DNA of 34,797 bases, taken from Pelargonium nanum. Lineage: Eukaryota; Streptophyta; Magnoliopsida; Geraniales; Geraniaceae. The notes beneath the pieces are model-generated. The model ran no database searches. It saw only the letters and a program-made list of their open reading frames with translations, and had not been told where the DNA came from. The DNA lies in contig JAYMTF010000505.1 in assembly GCA_036897485.1 (NCBI GenBank), forward strand, positions 1 to 34,797, written 5' to 3'. Below are positions 1 through 18,500 of this stretch, in pieces; the first letter of the stretch is position 1, and each line of letters starts with the position of its first letter. A program made the position numbers and the translations under genes.

Positions 1-740
1 TTGATGTGTAAGAGCTTTTGGAGGTCAAGAAGTGTTACCAAACAAGGCCTAAAACTATCTTTTAACTTGATACTAAATAGAACTAGAGCCTAGAGTCTAC
101 TGCACTGTACAAGTTCAGGATACATTTGAAAGTTTCCACACTTCTTTTCAAATTTTATTGCTGGATAGGGTTTGCGAGTTCTTGATTAACTATACAATCT
201 CTGTCGTTGTTGGTAAAAAGTATATTTATTGAACTTGATTTGAATTCACATATACTTAAATTTGTGTAGTGTTTATGTCAAATCTTATGTCATGACCCAA
301 TTTGTCAGCCCCTATTAGTTGGTGACTAAAATTTATTTATCGATTGAATACAAGCTAGAAGAGACAATTCAAATTTTGAATCAGTTTCGTTTGGACTCAA
401 AATTGACAAAGGCTTATTCGAAACCCATTATGAAAGAAGTTCATATTAGATTCCTGATTTTAATTTAAAACGTGCAAATTTGTTCAATTTGATCCTGATA
501 CAACTCACATTTCTCTAAGATAAACTCGGCCGACCCAAAAGTTGTCAGATCATATCAAAACGGACCGAGGTCGAATTAAATTTCGATACCTACAAGTACA
601 GGTCTAAATTGTCATATAGTAATACAAATAAAGTTTTATTCTATTATTTAATCAAATTTATAATTAGAATCTAATTATCTAATAAAAATAATAATAATTT
701 TTTTTAAAAAAAAAAACACCTCCATTGGTCACTACCTACC
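1..740. other. Intergenic DNA upstream of the cullin gene
   Basis: This stretch is AT-rich with no open reading frame resembling a known protein. A run of A and T around 630-715 precedes the promoter. The stretch near 290-310 (GACCCAATTTGTCAGCCCCTA) resembles one end of the GGGTC-rich MITE-like elements found elsewhere in the window. I found no partner end, so I do not call an element. Distal regulatory sequence may lie here, but nothing specific can be named. Confidence 0.6.
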
Positions 741-750
741 TATATATAAA
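741..750 (+). promoter_or_regulatory. TATA box of the cullin gene
   Basis: TATATATAAA lies about 30-40 bases before the likely transcription start (about 775-785). It is followed by a pyrimidine-rich leader (TTTTTCTTTTTCTC near 808-822) typical of plant 5' UTRs. The position fits a leader exon that ends at the GT donor at 911. The call rests on motif and spacing only; the exact start site is inferred. Confidence 0.6.
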
Positions 751-868
751 CAGCCTCTTGATCATCAAAATTTAATAGTCTCCTGATTGATCAGAAACAA
801 CACTTGTTTTTCTTTTTCTCTAGAAAAAGCCGTACAGTCTCGCAGCGATTCGTAGCCGATTCACTCGC

Positions 869-885
869 TAGGGTTAGGGTTTTAA
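869..885 (+). promoter_or_regulatory. Telo-box-like repeat in the cullin leader exon
   Basis: The leader exon contains two GGGTT steps in TAGGGTTAGGGTTTTAA. This is the reverse complement of the plant telo-box (AAACCCTAA), commonly found near start sites of ribosomal, translation and cell-cycle genes. More copies of GGGTTTAGGGTTTT recur in the following intron near 1120, 1170, 1360 and 1615. A regulatory function is inferred from the motif. Confidence 0.5.
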
Positions 886-910
886 TCTGCAACTCTCCCT
901 CTATACGAAG

Positions 911-1997
911 GTACAATCGGTCGATCGCACTCGCTATTCGATTTCTGTTGTGTTGTTTCGATTTCCGAGTCGTCTGATACTGTTTTCGAGTTCTGTTCGT
1001 CGCGATTGGTGCTATTTGTATGGTTGCATTGTTGATTACGAGTGTGGAATTGGGATGATATTGTTGAATTTCACTTTTCGATTTTGGTGTGCTTGTTTTT
1101 GTTTTAGCAATCGGTGCAGGGTTTAGGGTTTTTTCTGGGTTTTGTGCGTGAGATCATAGGTTTAGGTTTAGGGTTTTGAATGTAGCATTGTTGAATCATC
1201 TGATACTATTTCTGTATTATTATTCGTCTTGATTGTTGCTGTTTGTATGGTTGCATTGTTGGTAACGAGTGTTGAATTTGGATCATATTGCTGAAATTAA
1301 AATTGTTTTTGAGTTGATCTTTGTGTGTTGTTTTTGTTTTCGAAATTGAGGTAGGGTTTAGGGTTTTATTAGGGGTTTTGTGGCTTTAATCTTGGGTTTG
1401 GGTGTAGGGTATTTGCGGTGTGATCTAACCATTTGGTTTTGGCTTTTGATTGTAGCAGTGTTGAATCATCTGATACTGGTTTTGAGTATTATTCGTCGGG
1501 ATTGTTGCTATTTGTAATGTTGCATTGTTGATCACAAGTGTGGAGTTGTGATGATATTGTTGTATTTCATTTTTTTTATTCTGGTGTGTTGTTTTTGTTT
1601 TTGCAATCGATGGAGGGTTTAGGGTATGGGTTTTGTGGCTTTAATCTTGACCTTACGTATAGGGTTTTTGTGGTGTGACCTAACAAAAAAAAAAATTCGG
1701 CTTTTGACTGTAGTAGTGTTGAATCATCTGATACTGTTTTTGAGAATTATTGGTTGGTATCGGTGCTATGTGTGTGGTTGCATTGTTGATTACGAGTGTG
1801 GAATTGTGATGATATTGTTTTCAATTTTGGTGTGTTTTTGTTTTCGCCATTGAATGTCTAGTGTTTTTTTTCATGGGGTTTGTGTGGATATTATGGGTTT
1901 AGGTTTATTGTTTTTGTGGTGGCATCAAATATTGTTTTCTTGTTTGTTAGTTGGTTTTGGTTTTTGAATGTTGTAGTGATTCCTTTTTGTGTTACAG
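911..1997 (+). repeat. Leader intron of the cullin gene built of about four tandem repeats
   Basis: The donor is AAG|GTACAA at 911 and the acceptor TTACAG ends at 1997, directly before the start codon. The intron consists of roughly four diverged copies of one unit, marked by TCTGATACT-type anchors at 973, 1199, 1469 and 1727 (spacings 226, 270 and 258). Most units carry the same ordered landmarks: ATCATCTGATACT, ATTGTTGCTATTTGTATGG, GATGATATTGTTG, a TTTTGGTGTG...TTTTTGTTTT stretch and GGGTTTAGGGTTTT. The sequence is T-rich and translates only into short meaningless frames. Such leader introns can enhance expression in plants; that role here is inference. Confidence 0.8.
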
Positions 1998-7533
<5,536 letters not shown>

Positions 7534-9535
7534 TTTGGCGGGTAACAACAAAAACAAATTGCTGTAAATGCTGTGTAGTTGCTGATATTGAAATCTAGAG
7601 GCAGAGTATTTTTGGGCTGAAGCCAGTTTTGTGCAGTTTAGACAATATATTGAGCCGAGAGAGCACCATTTATCCAACAAAGAAATAGACTGATAGACTT
7701 GTTGGTTTCTATAATCTCAGACCATTTTTATGCACAAACATCTTCTATGAAAATATAGATTCTTACTCATAAATTGCTATTTCTTTTGGAACTATGGATT
7801 ATGCTTTTGTTTTGAGTTTTGGGAAACCATACATTTAAGCTATTTTGAACCATGTTAGGGTCGGTTACAAAAATCCATTAGCAAATCCTTACGATATTTT
7901 GTTCAAGTTTTGCCTTTAGAACTTGTATGCATGATTAGTTGGGTTTATATGTCCAACATGCATGTTTGAGGATATAATTGGAAATTGATTCTAGGAACTT
8001 GTAAAATGTGTCGGATAATGTTGTGTGTAAAAGCGGGCACAACTTACGCAAGAAAACTACCAACGATTTGTCCTTGAAAGGACCACTAATTTTTGAACTC
8101 TCACGCTTCTAACATGAACATACAAACGGTGGGTCATGTTCTTAGTCCATTTCCTAAAATTTCTTTGGGAGCTTGTTTTGCAATGGGGTACATCATAGGT
8201 GGCCTTACGTTAGTCGTATGCTGATAAATTTTGTTCTGTTGTGTTCTTTTATGTCGTTATCTTTTCAACGATGGGGCGCGTGTAATTTACTGTGTGTGAA
8301 ACCCATGGTGGCTGGTTTAATAACTACATATTTTACAATTGAACGACTTGTTTTGGGACGTGCACTTGAGTCCCATCTTTTAGCTCACACGCATATAATA
8401 TGAATTGTCCAATTTAATTACTTAATTATACAATTTTGCTTTAAAATGGTGTAATTCAAAAATTAAACTTAGCTTGCTTGTCACATCTACAAAAAATCCT
8501 TAATAAAATTTACACATCAGCCAAATACACATAGCATAGCTTGAAACCCAATAATAACAAAAATCAATTCAGATACAAACTTGAAACAAAATAAATATCT
8601 AAGAAACAAAATAAATATCTAAGAACCAAAATGAAACATTTTCCTAGTTAGAAAGACAACAAAATTTCAGTTCAATTGCAAATTTACCATCCACTTATAT
8701 AGAATCATTTCCCAATAAGAAAATTGTGTCAAGTATCAGCATCACATAGTTTTCACAATCTGTATATATATCTATACATACACAGAAAGCTACTTCCAGG
8801 AACAAATAGATAAAATCCCTATACTCTGAAAGGTTCAAATTTTATACAAACAATATGTGGAGCTTCTTCGGTATATCGGAAATAAATAAGAAAAAACTAC
8901 AGTAACTCTTTTTCCGCTGCGTTATTTGCTAGTTCCTTTTAAGAGAAAAATTGTGCAACTTCAACACAAGACGCTGTAGAAGAGAACCTGGAAGCAAAGC
9001 AAAAACCGAGAAATGAGAATTTAGAACATGAAAGAAATTAGAAGCGAAGATTGTGAAAATATAAGCATACCCGGGACTGCCATCTTGTTCTTGAAACCCA
9101 GAAAGTAATTTACAAAGATCATGTTCCTATTGGCATTTCCCGTTCTCATGATGTCTCCGAATAAATTGTTGGTAACGAACTAAAAGGGCAAAAATCTAGA
9201 ACTCGCTCCAGAAAGAGATAAAAAAAGATAGCTATTCTGGATCAATTTTTCAATCTACGGTTTATTTCTTCACTCACAATCCTCAAAGACCAAAAATCTG
9301 ACTCTTTTGTACAAGCTCGGAATCTTCTCTGCAAAAGCCTTCATTGCTCGAAACGAATCTCAAGGTGTTGTCTCAAAGAAAATGTACAGGAAGTACAGAG
9401 CGGACACTTTACTGTATCTCAACGGAAGCATAATTTGATGCAACCAAGAGATACATGCCGGCTTTAGAGAGAAACAGCCAAAAAGAACTGGTTCCCGAGG
9501 TTGACGTTTTTCTCCTCTAACACTTGCGAATTGTC
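7534..9535. other. Convergent intergenic region with the 3' UTRs of the cullin and CW zinc-finger genes
   Basis: The first 150-250 bases after the cullin stop are its probable 3' UTR; no single poly(A) signal stands out. 7750-8870 is AT-rich and holds no recognised gene or element. Short direct repeats such as AACAAAATAAATATCTAAGAA (twice near 8585-8625) are present. From about 8870 to 9535 the minus strand is the likely 3' UTR of the CW zinc-finger gene. I see no RNA gene here. Confidence 0.6.
8988..9070 (-). other. Possible 3' UTR intron of the CW zinc-finger gene
   Basis: On the minus strand a good donor (CCCGG|GTATGC, next to 9070) is followed by a T-rich tract and the acceptor TTTGCTTCCAG| next to 8988, giving an 83-base intron. 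It lies about 465 bases downstream of the stop codon at 9536. Splice-site quality and length are typical for plants, but use of this intron is inferred. Confidence 0.45.
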
Positions 9536-12500
9536 TCATACATTTATAGCTTCCATTGCAAGCTTTACCAAACGTAGCAACCCCTCCACATCTTGGAAGT
9601 TGAAATCGAGAGCCCTTTTCACAGAAGAAATACCGTCCTTGTGCTGAGCATCACTCAAGCTTGCATTAGCGGCTGCAAAAGCGGTCCTTGATTTCATTGA
9701 AGCTTCCATTGCACGATGCACATCATGTGTCTGCAAATAATCAAAGTTCAAGGTCCTATTTAACATATATAATCCCACACAGCCTCTCGTGAAGCACACA
9801 GTGCATTAGAGTGTGCCAGAAAGTATAAGCATTAAGGTTTCCGGGATAACATCTATCCACAAACAAGATGATTTCACAAAGGAATGTATATTAGAGCTGA
9901 CAATTTGAGTTTCGGGTTTTCGAGTTCAGGTTGAAAAAACCTAATCCGAACCCAAACTGCAAGAGGTGTGGGTCTGGGGTTTTACATAGATAATATGTGG
10001 GTAACCCGGCCCAACCCAAAAATTAATCGGGCATATTTTATGTGACTCGAGCACGTAATTTGCCGGCTCTAATGTATATGGCGGAGTAACACAAATCATG
10101 TGAGCAACGCAATGTACATTATATGTTCGTGCATCAGTAGAGTATCAAACAAAACAGTGGAGATAATAATTTGTCCCATGAACTTATGAGTCCAACTAAT
10201 ATATTAAACCAAATTCTAAAGGTCAATTTGCACAGAATCACATACAGAAAGAAAGCTACTTTCGATAGCATTTTTGCAAAACACATGGAGATATGATTAT
10301 CTATTTTCACATAGAAGTCAAATATACTTACAAAGTTAAGCAGACGCGAAAAGTTCGGACGATTTTTGGCAGCAATAATATGATTCCCAGCAACTAGGGG
10401 AGAGCCAACACTCTTGGGATCCGTAACTTTGTCTACTGTTGCCAAATTGTTTAAATTGTCAACATCAGAAGCAGATGATGAAGGAGACTCACCTGAAAAA
10501 TGTTCGAAATAAGAAGATTAAATCGAGAAAAAGTAACCAAATTATTAAATAAGGTTAAATCTATAGATAATTCTCCATCCCTAAACTAACCAACTTCATC
10601 ATCACTACCCAAAGCTTCAATTTATGTTCATTTTATGACCTCAAAATCGATTTTTCTTTCAACTCATTGAAGCCGCATATTTTGTACATGTCATTAGTTT
10701 AGTAGAGTCGAGACAATATGTAGAAAAGAGGTAGAGAAAATCAATTTTGAGGACATAAAATAGACAAAAAAAAAGCCTTTTGGCAATGGTGATGAGAACG
10801 GTTAGCTGAGAGATCGTTGGTGACTTAAAAAATAATTAAACGTACCAAATATGATATGCATGTATAGTTGGAGGACTGTTTACCACTTTGAGAGCAAGGA
10901 GTCTCGGCCATATAGTTAATGGCTAAGACTCAGCCAAGACATATTTGAATTGGAATAGGGCGGGAGCTCCGCTCCGCGCCCACATATCCATTTGGGGCGG
11001 GTATGGTTGTTAATTTGTGACGTGTCAAAATCTCATAGGTTTGGCTGAGTCTCGACCATTACCTCTACGGATGGAATTTTTTTATATCTTCAACTATGGA
11101 TAACCATTTTATACAATACTAGTATAAATCAATGAATAAGGATTGGTGGATTCTAGAGTAAATAATGGCCTTGTTCAACATACCTGGAGGAGCCATATGT
11201 AGAGCGGATCGTAACTCTTGCCGATCTCTGTTTGCACTGCTATGTGAGGAATAAACGACCCTCATATAAGCCAGCTCCACGCACTTGTAAGCCAGAGCAG
11301 AAAGGGCCATGTTTCTTTGTTTCTCAAATTCCGTAGCACAATAACTAAAAGAATATAACAAAGATTAGAAGAATGGCCAGGGAAGAAACAACCAAAGTCC
11401 ATAATACTACTAAAAACATATAATATAATATGTACATAGATACAGGACTGTAAAAAAAATACGTGAACCCCCCAAACATAAGGACGGCCCACAGTTTCAA
11501 AATTTCCAACCCACAAAGTGTGGGTCGGGCCACCAAAAATTACCCCCGCAGGTGGGTAACCCGCTCGTGCACACCCTTACTCTTCTAGCTACTTGAACTT
11601 TTTTTCATATCAACCAACACCCCCATGTTTCAAAATATATATCAGCCCGTCAGTTAAGTTTCACAAAATATTCTCTCACTTTGCTCATGTCTGAATTTCT
11701 TTCAATGATACCCAAAATGCCCTTTTGTTTAATTAATATCCAAAATACATTTATGTCATATTTTATTTTATTACTCAATTTTGTATACATATGGTATTGA
11801 AATCATTCATCTAGTCTCGCACAAAATTCTTAAACTAAGCTACATAGAAATTTAATTCTTATAAACTAATTTCTCGTGAAATTTAATTGTAAATCTTAAC
11901 CTAACAATGTTGCTAGCATTTTGATATTTTAAGACTTTAGGAGTTAGTTTATGCGGAAAAAAAAGTTCAAGGAGCAAGATATAAAAGGGACAGAGTTTAG
12001 GGTAAATATATAAAGTTTCCCTATAAAAAAAAAATGTAAGCAACCTAGTTCGAACTTTGAGGTTTCAGAATTGCTTTACTCTGGAAACAAGACCAGGGAT
12101 CAAAACATACTCCTCTTGCACAGTTTAAAATAACATGTAGACAATAAGACTCTGAGAAGAACTAAAACTAACACTATTTGATTGCAAGGAGATGAATATA
12201 TTAAGGCCTTGTGATATACGGTTTGACAAATACATTCCTTGAACAGGACTAGTAAAGATGACAAGTATAATGCACACGGATTGGCTGACCGAGACAATGG
12301 ACATGATACAAATGTGCATTTTTACTTACTTGCATAGTTCAGCAGTGCCACTATACATTTGCATTGCATGAATCATCTCTCCATGTTTTCCATTGTCACT
12401 ATTGCAAGATTCTATTATTGACGCAGCACGGAGAAACTTGAGGACCGCTTCAAAGTAAAGTTCTGTACTCTCAATATGCGATCCAGTGTTCTGCAAACAT

Positions 12501-15500
12501 CATATGATTATGAGGCTAAGCAGCAAAAGACCGGTAACACCAAACTTAAAAGGAAAAGTATAGGAATCTATCAAACCTTGTAACGATCAGCCAGGTGTTT
12601 CAAATCTTTGGCTTCTTTCAGAGCATTACCCGCAGCATGACTCGAAGATTCTCTCCTAAGTGGACTTGGAGCTTCATGATCTTTCATTCTATGCCCATTG
12701 GGCGTAGGTTGTCTTAAATTGACTTGCTGAACCCCATTTTGACCATCGGCCTTTCTGATCTGTTTCTGCACCTTCAATGCATCATCAACTTCGGAGGCAT
12801 TAACGACCGACTTATCGGCTTCATTTTCTTTATGGTTCCCTGACACTGGTCGGGGACATCGACTAGAATTCTCATTTTGACCTCCTCCAGAAGACGGTAA
12901 TGGTAGCAACCTCACGTCCTTTTGATCATTTTTCTCAGGAAGAGACCTCTTCAATGATCTTTCACCATCACGATTCTGCAGATTCTGCTTTGCAATGGAC
13001 AAAGCATCGGCTTTAACATCTGGACCATCGCGGCCTCCAAAATTCAGCTGATCCCCTCTTTTACCGTCACTTGAAAATTTTCCTGAAAAATCTTTATTAC
13101 CAGCATGTTTGTTCTCTAACTCATCAGGCTTCACCTGAAACTTGTCTTTACCGTCCCTTGGTTTTACATCTGGCAAGTCACTTACAGAACTGGAAATCTT
13201 ACTCTTGCTCTTACTCTTACTTTTACTCTTACTCTTACTTACATCACCTTCATGTTTCTCTCGCCTGCTCTTGTCTTTGGAACGTGAAGACGACCCCTTT
13301 CCCGACTTCTTCGGTCGAGATGGGTCACTAGCAGAATAATGGGTGCCCTTTTGCTTTTCCTCTTCACGGCAAACTAAAGTCTCTATTTTACAAGGAAACT
13401 GTGTATCCTGTCCTAAATTATCGACTCCATCACCAGTAAAATTGTGATTTGTGATATCAGGAGAAGGCAATATCTTTGATTTACCTTTACCACTTGACAA
13501 GTGACTATAACTCCTGTCCTGAAAATCAAGCATAGAGTCCATGGACCTGTGAGTGACGTTCACAGTTTTTTCTTTCCTTGCTGTCCTCGATCGGTCACTC
13601 CCACCATCCTCTTCACCATCTGAGCATTTCCTTGGACTACCTACAGAGTAAAACCCGGCACCTCGTGTCTCATCTTTCTCTTTGATGTTCCTTCTTGCTG
13701 ATACAAGCTTATCAGGGTCCAAAATTCTCATCGGGGAAGAGGAAACAGATTCTACTGGCGAGCCTTTCACTTCCTGGAAGCTGTTTCTGGTTTTGGATTT
13801 GTGAGAGCTAGAAATCTTCGAGGAGCTTGAAGTAGCCGCCTGTGCAGATCCCAAATCCCTTTTAACAGAGTCAATACCATCCAAGCTCCGCTGACACAGA
13901 CCGTTCCCGAGATCTTGCCCCGGTTGCTGGTTCTTTATATAACTACCTTTTATGCCAGATCTACCCTTGCCTCTACTACTATCAGATTCTTTCCCATCAG
14001 ATTTGGAGACCCTGGCTTTCTTATCCTTCCTGTAGTCATTCTCACTGAACTCCTCCTCAACATCTCTTCTGTCCTGGAGATGATGTCCTGTGCTCGGGTC
14101 CAAATGAACCCGAGGATCCTGACCTTCCTTGACTCTCCTCTTTTTTGGAGCAACATTTCTATTATCACAATTCCCCAAATCGAGGGACTCGTCAGCATCT
14201 TCTATGGGTTTTTTAGCAGGAACTTGTAATTTATCCTTCGTATCATACCTTTCCTTAGACAAAGAGCGGTCACCATATTTTAGCTGATCGTTCCTGACTG
14301 CAGTAACGGCAAAACCACTGCTCGAGCTAGCCCCGACCTTCCCATTAGCCCCGCCATGGTCAGACTTCCAATCTTCATCAGCACCATGCATAGTTTCAGT
14401 CTTAACTTTCTTATAAGCTCTAGAACAATCTTGATCAGGGTGGTCTCTTTTGCTTTTCATCTTCAAATTCCTGGTATCACCTGCAAACATTTTTTTGTCA
14501 AAGATACGTTAAATAATTTATTTTATATGGACATCTTGAAGTGGCAAATAGCTGTGCAGCTTCAAATGCAATACCTCCATCAGAAAAGTGCTCAGTTACT
14601 TTATGCTTATGTCGGTGTTTCTCCACACCGGACTTGCTTAGCTGATGAGAATCGGATTTATTTAACAGAGGAGACTGGTTCACATCATTTAACTTTTTAT
14701 TTTTAACTGATGCCAGCGGGTTTTTCTTAACAGGGTTAGGACCGTCTTTACTTGATGCATTTGTTGTTTCTTTTAGCCCGAGGATCTTCTTCTTGCCCCC
14801 ACCCGGCACGGCATGCAAACCATAATTTTGATGGCTTTGGTTAAGGTTCCGAACATCAGCCAGGGGTGCACCAGATACAACCCCACCCCCACCGGCAGTG
14901 TGCAGATAATTTTGGTCCTCGGCAGCAGGGATTTGGTAAAGTGCAAGTAGAGCTCTTTTCGTTTCCTCCTCGGTGAATTCACACCGGTTCATTCCAGGCC
15001 TGAAACATTTTTAAAAGACAACAAGATCAGACTTCTGGAAGGAAATTAAAAAGGAAAACGGGCCACAATTTACCAATAAAAAAGGGTAATTACGAATAAG
15101 TAACCCGTAGTATTGCTTACTAACACGTAACTATTAACTAACCTAAAGAATTTTTTGTGACACTGAAAGTAACAAACCTTAAGTTTAATCACCCTATTTC
15201 GTTAGTCTATCAACTCCTTAAAGTTTAAAAAAATTGTTTTTACCCTTATAGACTCTTTAATTTTCAACTTATACCCCAAATTATATAATAAAAAAAAATG
15301 GATTTTCATACAATTAGTGGATGAATGAGGAAAAAATGAGGAAATTTCAAGGTATAATTGGACGTTCATAGAATTAGCGGACACGTGTAAGACATGATGA
15401 GAGAGAGAGAGAGAGTGAATATTACGTTCAAACTAACTGACAAAATGAGGAGCGTATATACTTAAGGTAGTCAAGTGTCATGAAAAATTCTTTAGGTTAG

Positions 15501-18500
15501 TTGAGTGCTTGTGGGCAATACTACGGGTTAGTTACCAAGATGCCAGGATCTTATCAAATATTTTTAACTTCTCATCTCGATTTCCTAGCCGACGTTCATG
15601 GGAATCAAAAGTATAGAGCAAAAACATAATCAACAGAGCGAACTTACAGCCAGTGTTGCATGCTACACAGCCACTTTTCGGGCAGATCTTCGGTACTTGA
15701 TTCAAAAGGAAGAAGCCGCCACTGCCCACACATGTCACAAAGGACCCAATTTTCTTTAATAACATGTGGTCCTACTAACGGAGGTGCTCCATCAGGAGTG
15801 GGCCCACTTGTAGAGTGAGGAGGTATATCAGGAAATGCTTTAGGATGCGCTTCTGGAGCAGGTGGCTTATGAATTTTCCTATTACTTGATTTCTCCTTCA
15901 AAGCATCATTGAGAGCCGATGTGCCTTTTCCGTTCACCCTCGAGTTCTTCAACCTATCTTCAGAAGACGTTTCCAACGCATCCAAGGGATTATCTTCACC
16001 CAAATTTGTGTCCCCAAAGAAATCCATGTAAGTTTCTCTTGCTTTCCGAAGATCCGTTGGTACTTTTATATCAAGTTCATTTTTGGAAGTGGAGCTGTTT
16101 GCATTAGTGCTCTTCTTACTTTTGGGAATCGAAGAGGAGACAAGCCTCGAGCTCTCTTTTGGATCTTCTACAGCTAGGGTTCCACGAATTTGACCTCCCT
16201 TCGATTTTTTTTTCACTCCTAAAGACGAAGGCTCTTTCCCAGAAGGTAGCTTTGTACCATCTTGCTCGTTCCATGTTGCCTTCTGATTAGCCTTCAGCTT
16301 GGGAGGTTCTAAAGGTTCAGCATATATACCTTTTCTCACCTTAGAAACATCCGAATCAGCTTTGACCGAGTCAAAACTCTTCTCTTCTTTGCGATGGCTA
16401 TCTTTTCTAGGGTAACCCAAAACATTATCAATGAAACTCGGTTTCTTATCTTCCCCAACTTTTCCAACTTCATTGGTGAATATCGGAAGTTTCAGCGTAT
16501 TGGAGACAAGCTCCTCACAAGCTAAGGCATCGATGTCTTGTTCCTTCTTCAATGTCACACCAATGCCATTGCGACCATTCTTGACACCGTAGTTCAATTC
16601 TGCTGAGAAATCACTTTTCCCTAGTGGTTTTATCTTCTTCACGGAATCAAAACCGTTCATTGAGATGCGAGAATTTTCTGCACCCTTAGGAACAAGCGTA
16701 GATCTACCATCTTTCATAAACCTGGCCTTTTCAGGTAAGTGAAGTAGATCTTCGGGAAGAGGTGATAACAGGAGGTTCCCGTGCACCGGAAAGGATGTCA
16801 TAATCTGATCCAACACATCATCAAAACAGACACATTTCAATAAGTCCGGTTATATTACATAGGAGACGAGAAAATACAATAAAATTGCAGAGAGATTTTT
16901 CACCTGCAGAATACTAGTCGGAGATTCATACGGGGCATCTTCACGGGACATCCCTTCACTTCCCGAGGGGCTTTCGTCCAATGAAGATGAAGGTGAGTCG
17001 TCAAGGCCAAGACCACTATAGATTGCAGCATTTTTCCGCAACGATAAGTTATTAGAACCCACTTTGATTCGAACCTTTAGTGTCTTTTGGTCTGATAAAT
17101 TACAAGATTTCTTCTTTGTAGATGCATATTTAGGATCAAGTTCTTCGGAAGAACGAGCGGGTGGAAAGCGTACTTCTTGTTTGACTGAGTTATTCAGAGA
17201 AGGTGGCTTCACAGCCGGCAACGAGGTGACACCGGCAGAAGCAGATCCAGGCCTCAGCGATTGAAAAGTAGTTGATGAAACAGTGGAGTTACGGAGACCA
17301 ACCTGCATAACAACATAACTTTAGAATAAATATCCTTAACGAGCAAGATTTTTCATTGGGTTCATTGACGTGAAATGAACATATTATTCAAAGAAAACAA
17401 GAACACATTGAAAAACATCAACCTCCAATTGTGAATTGTTTGGAGATCTAGGTGAGTTGAAGTTCTGAACTTTTGCCGGAGTCCTTGGATGAGACCAAAC
17501 AGGAGAACGTTGATAAGTGGGTAAAAACGAACCATACCCGCCAAATTTTGCCCCTGTGACATTATAGAGATCCCCAAATTTATCAATGAAACCCTGAGGT
17601 CCGCCAACTAGAATGTTAGTTTTGTTTCTCTTTCGACTTACCCAAGTTCTCCGCAGAAACACCACCTTCGAAATCTTTCTGGAAGTGTCCCAAAACATCT
17701 TGAAGTTTCTCGTCCTTTGAAGAAAATATATAGTGGTTATGAGCCATAGAAAGTACAACTAGCAGTTAAAAGTAATATTGAAGCAACCAGAAGTAGATTT
17801 GAAAAAAGTGTATCACTCGAAGATCGAAGTAGCACACCATGCATGATTTAAACATCTTTACATTTCTAAATAATAGCACCACGAATAATGCACTACAAGT
17901 TCTAGGAATCAAATTATGCCAGTTTTGGGCATTGAAACACCTAAAGTCAAGTAATCAAGACACCCCATGAAGCAATAAATTTCACCGAAAAACCATAACC
18001 GAGGAAAGCGGACTTAACATTATTCTCACAGATTTTTATTATGCGAAAAGTTTGACCATGACCAATAAAGAAAGTTTTATTTCCAGCATGTGATAAATGT
18101 CAATTCCTTTCATCTATGATACAAATTTCAAACAACCGATTCTTAATACTGCATTTAGGACTGCCGAAATAGAAGCTAAATTTTCTATATATTTTCCATA
18201 CCATAATGGCTGTTTACTTGAACTATGACTCTTCACATCCAAAATTACACACAAAATACCCCAAATTCGACGATCAAGCTAGAGCTAGTGTGTATCAACA
18301 TTCAAACAATTTAAGACTCGCAACCCAAATATAAACATGAAAGTTCCATCTAATCTAAGGGTCAACACAAACAAGATAAGCAACCGAAACTGAATTCCAT
18401 AACACTCTTAGAAGAAAGTTCAACCAAAACCAATAAAGAAAGAAATGTTATTTACGATATTTGACAAATACAAATTCCTTTTGCGTCCCTTAGTAGGTCA

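Noticed and set aside
1626..1853. 75-residue plus-strand frame before the cullin start
   Set aside because: It lies in the T-rich repeated leader intron, with composition that is a product of that T-richness, and is removed by splicing.
11440..11580. Possible GGGTC-type MITE in an intron of the CW zinc-finger gene
   Set aside because: The right end reads as TAAGGGTGTGCACGAGCGGG on the minus strand, like some plant MITE ends, and the interior has GTGGGTCGGGCC. No matching left end or target-site duplication could be found.
13071..13339. Plus-strand frames rich in Ser/Tyr/Leu
   Set aside because: They are antisense shadows of the 6-base Ser-Lys codon repeat in the large minus-strand exon.
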